Made by a program: the position numbers and the translations under genes
In this document: positions 60,012 through 64,000 of the stretch, in pieces
How the letters are laid out: each line of letters opens with the position of its first letter
How positions within the stretch are numbered: the stretch's first letter is position 1
The notes under the pieces: model-generated
Database searches by the model: none
What the model was told of the DNA's origin: nothing
The model's input: only the letters and a program-made list of their open reading frames with translations
NCBI RefSeq assembly: GCF_000613185.1
Contig: NZ_CCBB010000003.1
Location: 2,046,001 to 2,110,000 of the forward strand
Origin: Mycolicibacterium cosmeticum
GTDB taxonomy: Bacteria; Actinomycetota; Actinomycetes; Mycobacteriales; Mycobacteriaceae
Length of the DNA: 64,000 bases
Reading direction: 5' to 3'

Positions 60012-60196
60012 TGCGCAACGATGGTCCGGGCGAGAAGTCCGAAGAAGACGTCACCGACGATCCGCACGTGGCCGCGAGCCGAGCCAATGCCGACGGTGAC
60101 GGTGCATACGTGGGCAGAACGAACCCCGATGACGCGCTCGACGCCGAGGAATCCGGCGCGGAGGCGAGGGCATCGGACCCTAATGAGGGAAGCTGA
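60011..60196 (+). CDS. Small acidic protein of unknown function
   Basis: A 61-aa strongly acidic, Asp/Glu/Ala-rich protein (KSEEDVTDDPHVAASRANAD ... DDALDAEESGAEARASDP), with no hydrophobic core, probably disordered. The ATG at 60011 overlaps the EEP gene stop, with GAAGGAGAA a short way upstream, indicating that it is translated. Its 3' end overlaps the convergent membrane protein gene by 17 bp. Confidence 0.65.
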   Translation: MRNDGPGEKSEEDVTDDPHVAASRANADGDGAYVGRTNPDDALDAEESGAEARASDPNEGS

Positions 60197-60482
60197 CGAT
60201 CAGTACCAGCACGGCGGCCGCGATGACGGCCCAGGCGGCCAGCGGGGCCAGCACGCCGCGACGCCGGCGGGCGGTGACGAACGACGCCACCACGGCCAGC
60301 CCCGCGACGGCCGGTACCCCGTACTGGATGAGGGTGAAGCCGAGCGTGTTCAGATGCGCGCAGTCGGGCTCACTGCAGCCCGCGGTGCCCATGATCTGCA
60401 TGTAGGCAAAACCGACCACTGCGGCCGCTGCGGGGATGGTCGCCAGGGCGAGCACCCAGTTGAGCACCGACGAATTGCGCAC
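60180..60482 (-). CDS. Small membrane protein
   Basis: A 100-aa protein with three hydrophobic spans (VLNWVLALATIPAAAAVVGF, YGVPAVAGLAVVASFV, APLAAWAVIAAAVLVLIVSF) and an extracytosolic loop with two Cys (TAGCSEPDCAH). The basic TARRRRG loop fits the inside-positive rule. No family recognised. It lies 5 bp after the MPT63-like gene stop, so the two are probably co-transcribed. Confidence 0.8.
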   Translation of the reverse strand: MRNSSVLNWVLALATIPAAAAVVGFAYMQIMGTAGCSEPDCAHLNTLGFTLIQYGVPAVAGLAVVASFVTARRRRGVLAPLAAWAVIAAAVLVLIVSFPH

Positions 60483-60487
60483 CGAAT

Positions 60488-60952
60488 TTACTTCCAGACC
60501 AGCACGTCTTGGCCACCGCTGCTGTACACCACGCTCTCCGGTGCCGGGCCGGTGACATCGAAGTAGATCTTGCCGGTGTCACTGGTGCCCTGCTGCAGTG
60601 GCGTCGGGTTGACACCCGTCGCGGTGGGGGCCGGCACGGCTCGATAGTCGGTGCCCACCGCCGAGCGGGCATTGAAGTCGGTCACCACCGGGGTGGCGGT
60701 GCCCTGTACGGCCTGCACCGTGGCAGTGGCCTCGTACAGGGTTCCGTTCACCGGCACCGGCAGCGTATCGGTGCTGGGGCGCAGGTCTTCGACGGTCCAC
60801 GCGGTCACCGTGCCGGCCGGGCCGTTGAGTTCCTGCTGGTTGCCGTAACTCTCGCTGGCCGGCACGGCACCTGCCGAAGCCGCTGTCACGACTGCCAGCG
60901 ACGCGGTGGCGAAGGTGGTTCCGGCGGCCCCGGCGATAGTTTTGGCGCGCAT
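60488..60952 (-). CDS. MPT63-like secreted protein (DUF1942)
   Basis: Exported protein (154 aa) of the MPT63 family, an Ig-like beta-sandwich antigen of mycobacteria. Signal peptide ends about AASAGAVPASES; conserved features are TVTAWTVEDLRPS, PVNGTLYEATATVQAV and NPTPLQQGTSDTGKIYFDVTG. Function unknown in the family. A good AGAGGAAT sequence precedes the ATG. This family is confined to mycobacteria and close kin, which supports the taxonomic guess. Confidence 0.9.
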   Translation of the reverse strand: MRAKTIAGAAGTTFATASLAVVTAASAGAVPASESYGNQQELNGPAGTVTAWTVEDLRPSTDTLPVPVNGTLYEATATVQAVQGTATPVVTDFNARSAVGTDYRAVPAPTATGVNPTPLQQGTSDTGKIYFDVTGPAPESVVYSSGGQDVLVWK

Positions 60953-61017
60953 GATGATTCCTCTCCGTTGTTGGTTCGGACACCGGTCGACTACCCGGGT
61001 CCGCGGAGCGGGAAACG

Positions 61018-63381
61018 TCAGATGTCGCGTTCCCAGGTCCAGCCGGTGATGGCCGGGTCGTCCTCGCCGTATTCACGGGTGTAGTGCTTGGCCGCCAGTC
61101 GCGCGTCCACCATCTCCTGGCGCAGCACCGCGGCCGAACTGCCCAGTCCGGGCACCCGATCGATGACATCCATCACGAGGTGGAACCGGTCCAGGTCGTT
61201 GAGCATCACCATGTCGAACGGCGTGGTGGTGGTGCCGCGCTCCTTGAACCCGCGCACATGCAGTTGATCGTGGTTGGTGTGCCGGTAGGTCAGCCGGTGG
61301 ATCAGCCACGGATAACCGTGATAGGCGAAGATGATCGGCTTGTCGGTGGTGAAGAGTGCGTCGAAATCCCGGTCGGACAAGCCGTGTGGATGCTCCGATT
61401 CCGGTTGCAGACGCATGATGTCGACCACGTTGACCACCCGCACGCCGAGATCGGGCAACCGGCGCCGCAGGATATCGGCGGCGGCCAGCGTCTCCAGGGT
61501 GGGAATGTCGCCGGCGCAGGCAAGCACCACATCCGGCTCACCGGTGGTGCTGCTGGCCCACTCCCAGATCCCCGCACCACGCGTGCAATGCGCGATCGCC
61601 TCGTCCATGGTCAGGTAGGTCAGCGCGGGCTGCTTGCCGGCCACGATGACATTGACGTACTGACGGCTGCGCAGACAGTGGTCGGCCACCGACAGCAGGG
61701 TGTTGGCGTCCGGCGGGAGATACACCCGCACCACTTCGGGACGCTTGTTGGCCACGTGGTCGATGAAGCCGGGGTCCTGATGGGAGGCGCCGTTGTGGTC
61801 CTGGCGCCAAACATGGGACGTGAGAAGATAATTCAGTGATGCCACCGGCCGGCGCCAGTCCAGGCGCGCACTGCTGGACAACCATTTGGCGTGCTGGTTG
61901 AGCATCGAGTCGACGATGTGCACGAAAGCCTCGTAACAGCTGAACAATCCGTGCCGGCCGGTCAGCAGGTAGCCCTCCAGCCAGCCCTGGCACAGGTGCT
62001 CGGACAGCACCTCCATCACCCGGCCGCCCGGTGCCAGGTGCTCGTCGTCCGGGGAGACGTCGGCCAGCCATGCCTTGTCGGTGGCGTCGAAGACCGCCGA
62101 GAGGCGGTTGGACGCCGTCTCGTCGGGTCCCATCAACCGGAAGTTGTCCGAGTTGCGCGCGATCACGTCACGCAGGAAGGTGCCCAGCACCCGGGTGGCC
62201 TCAGCGGACTCGGCGGCCGGCCGGCCCACCTCCACCGCGTAATCCTGGATCGGCGGCAGATCGAGGTCGCGCAACAACACCCCGCCGTTGGCGTGCGGGT
62301 TGGCCCCCATCCGGCGGTAACCCTGCGGGGCGAGTGCGCGCAGATCGGACCGCAACCCGCCGTTCTCGTCGAACAGTTCGTCCGGGCGGTAGCTGCGCAG
62401 CCAGCGTTCCAGCGCCGCCAGGTGATCCGGATTGGTGCGGGTTTCCGACAACGGCACCTGATGGGAGCGCCAGGTGCCCTCCACCTTCACACCGTCCACC
62501 TCGGCCGGCCCGGTCCAGCCCTTCGGGGTACGCAGGATGATCATCGGCCACACCGGGCGGCCGGTCTCACCGTCGGTGCGTGCGGCCCGCTGGATGGCAC
62601 CGATCTGGTCGAACGCGTCGTCCAACGCCGCCGCGAGCTGCTGATGCACATTTGCCGGGTCGTCACCGGCAACGGTGATCGGGAGATAGCCGTATCCGGT
62701 GAACAGCGACTCCAACTCCTGCTGCGGGATACGGGCCAATACCGTCGGGTTGGCGATCTTGTAACCGTTGAGGTGCAGGATGGGCAACACCGCGCCGTCG
62801 CGGACCGGATCGAGGAATTTGTTGGAATGCCAACTCGCCGCCAGTGGCCCCGTCTCCGCTTCACCGTCGCCGACCACCGCGGCCACCACCAGGTCCGGAT
62901 TGTCGAAGGCGGCACCGAACGCGTGCACCAGCGCGTAGCCCAGCTCACCGCCCTCGTGGATGGAGCCGGGGGTCTCGGCCGCCACGTGGCTCGGGATACC
63001 GCCGGGAAAGGAAAACTGGCGGAACAGCTTTCGCAATCCGTCGACATCCTCGCCGATGCCGGTGTAGACCTCGCTGTAGGTGCCCTCCAGGTAGGTGTTG
63101 GCCACCAACCCCGGCCCGCCGTGACCGGGACCGGTGATGAACACCACATCGGAGTCCCGGTGCCGAATGACCCGGTTCAAGTGCGCGTACAGCAGGTTGA
63201 GCCCGGGGGTGGTGCCCCAATGTCCCAGCAGCCGCGGTTTGACGTGCTCCGGCCGCAACGGCTGGCGCAGCAACGGATTGTCCAGCAGGTAGATCTGGCC
63301 AACCGACAGGTAATTGGCGGCCCGCCAATACGCATCCAGCTGCGCGAGTTCGACATCGGAGAGCGGTGCGGTGGTGGTCAT
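61018..63381 (-). CDS. xfp: Phosphoketolase
   Basis: ThDP enzyme (787 aa, typical) cleaving xylulose-5-phosphate (and often fructose-6-phosphate) with phosphate to acetyl-phosphate and an aldose phosphate. N-terminal [24 protein letters not shown] and GHGGPGL; the ThDP motif region [17 protein letters not shown]; central HQVPL; C-terminal EYGEDDP. It connects pentose phosphates to acetyl-CoA without carbon loss. Upstream on the same strand is glycogen phosphorylase, separated by about 40 bp, so the pair may form a carbohydrate-breakdown operon. Confidence 0.95.
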   Translation of the reverse strand: MTTTAPLSDVELAQLDAYWRAANYLSVGQIYLLDNPLLRQPLRPEHVKPRLLGHWGTTPGLNLLYAHLNRVIRHRDSDVVFITGPGHGGPGLVANTYLEGTYSEVYTGIGEDVDGLRKLFRQFSFPGGIPSHVAAETPGSIHEGGELGYALVHAFGAAFDNPDLVVAAVVGDGEAETGPLAASWHSNKFLDPVRDGAVLPILHLNGYKIANPTVLARIPQQELESLFTGYGYLPITVAGDDPANVHQQLAAALDDAFDQIGAIQRAARTDGETGRPVWPMIILRTPKGWTGPAEVDGVKVEGTWRSHQVPLSETRTNPDHLAALERWLRSYRPDELFDENGGLRSDLRALAPQGYRRMGANPHANGGVLLRDLDLPPIQDYAVEVGRPAAESAEATRVLGTFLRDVIARNSDNFRLMGPDETASNRLSAVFDATDKAWLADVSPDDEHLAPGGRVMEVLSEHLCQGWLEGYLLTGRHGLFSCYEAFVHIVDSMLNQHAKWLSSSARLDWRRPVASLNYLLTSHVWRQDHNGASHQDPGFIDHVANKRPEVVRVYLPPDANTLLSVADHCLRSRQYVNVIVAGKQPALTYLTMDEAIAHCTRGAGIWEWASSTTGEPDVVLACAGDIPTLETLAAADILRRRLPDLGVRVVNVVDIMRLQPESEHPHGLSDRDFDALFTTDKPIIFAYHGYPWLIHRLTYRHTNHDQLHVRGFKERGTTTTPFDMVMLNDLDRFHLVMDVIDRVPGLGSSAAVLRQEMVDARLAAKHYTREYGEDDPAITGWTWERDI

Positions 63382-63423
63382 GTATACCGGTGTACCCGTT
63401 CGTCCCGAGTGTCCGAAAGGGGC

Positions 63424-64000
63424 TTAGGTCACGACGTTGACCGGGCGGACTCCCCAGATATCGTCGCAGTACTCCTCGATGGCCCGGTCCGAGGAGAATT
63501 TGCCGCTGCGCGCGCTGTTCAGGATGGACATCCGAGACCAGGCGTCGCGATCCTTCCACGCGGCGCTCACCCGGTCCTGGCATTCCACGTAGGACGCGTA
63601 GTCCGCCAGCACCAGGAACGGGTCGTCGTAGCGCAGGTTGTCCACCAGAGGTCGGAACACCTCGGTGTCGCCGTGCGAAAAGTGACCTCCGGCAATCAGA
63701 TCGAGCACCGACGCCAGCTCCGGGTTGGCCTCGATGAAGTCCGCCGGCCGGTACCCGTCGTGCTTGAGCGCCTCGACCTCTTCGACGGTCAGGCCGAACA
63801 GGAAGAAGTTCTCCGCACCTGCCTCCTCACGGATCTCGACATTGGCGCCGTCGAGCGTGCCGATGGTCAGCGCGCCGTTCATCATGAACTTCATGTTGCC
63901 GGTGCCGGAAGCCTCTTTGCCGGCTGTCGAGATCTGCTCGGAGAGGTTGGCGGCCGGGTAGATCAGGTGGGCGTTCTGGACGTTGAAATTCGGCAGGAAC
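63424..64000 (-). CDS. glgP: Glycogen/alpha-glucan phosphorylase, C-terminal part (5' end beyond the window)
   Basis: The last 192 codons of a PLP-dependent phosphorylase that releases glucose-1-phosphate. The PLP-lysine segment [20 protein letters not shown] is present, preceded by [20 protein letters not shown] and followed by [20 protein letters not shown]-terminal [21 protein letters not shown] is normal. The reading frame is open to base 64000, so the N-terminal three quarters lie outside. Upstream neighbour of phosphoketolase. Confidence 0.95.
   Translation of the reverse strand, partial: FLPNFNVQNAHLIYPAANLSEQISTAGKEASGTGNMKFMMNGALTIGTLDGANVEIREEAGAENFFLFGLTVEEVEALKHDGYRPADFIEANPELASVLDLIAGGHFSHGDTEVFRPLVDNLRYDDPFLVLADYASYVECQDRVSAAWKDRDAWSRMSILNSARSGKFSSDRAIEEYCDDIWGVRPVNVVT

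Overview
The window is a high-GC actinobacterial chromosome segment, most likely from an environmental Mycobacteriaceae (Mycolicibacterium-type) genome. The evidence is a 762-residue isocitrate lyase of the mycobacterial ICL2 type, an MPT63/DUF1942 secreted protein, two SDRs of the mycofactocin-coupled type, and several promoters with a TANNNT -10 box placed so that the transcript would start at or near the start codon. No tRNA, rRNA, insertion sequence, phage gene or CRISPR array was seen. Nearly all the sequence is coding, with many 1-4 bp start/stop overlaps.

Layout. 0-4.3 kb: a polar amino acid ABC importer with a 2-hydroxyacid dehydrogenase, divergent from a double-length Lrp/AsnC regulator. 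4.3-12 kb: a beta-propeller-like lipoprotein, galU, an AT-rich island, and a surface-polysaccharide locus (cellulose-synthase-like GT2 fused to a STAS domain, then two head-to-head GH26-like glycosidases). 12-17 kb: regulators (LuxR-like, cytosolic AmiC-like sensor, MarR, LysR) around an iron-type alcohol dehydrogenase. 17-24 kb: a double nitrilase whose second domain has lost its catalytic Cys, an NCS1 permease, a PucR/CdaR-type regulator and a class III CoA-transferase. 24-26.5 kb: small housekeeping-like genes.

26.6-48 kb is the most interesting part: a large catabolic island with a PucR-type activator, a TPP enzyme, mycofactocin-type SDRs, a GMC oxidoreductase, an OYE-type Fe-S flavoenzyme, an MFS carrier, a histidinol-dehydrogenase-like enzyme coupled to VOC, aspartase and ThuA genes, a UPF0303 protein, an APC permease, LacI, SDR and LLM genes. 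A recurrent 14-mer (about YTGCAYRNNKTGAG) occurs in most of its intergenic regions, which suggests one regulon. The substrate is unknown; a nitrogen-containing alcohol or polyol is my inference.

48-64 kb: a TetR-controlled efflux/hydrolase pair, ICL2, a DUF417/ECF sigma/zinc anti-sigma cassette, two LLM monooxygenases, a MerR-controlled polysaccharide deacetylase, a nucleotidyltransferase and EEP phosphatase pair, small secreted and membrane proteins, phosphoketolase, and the C-terminal end of glycogen phosphorylase at the right edge. Both edges cut genes.
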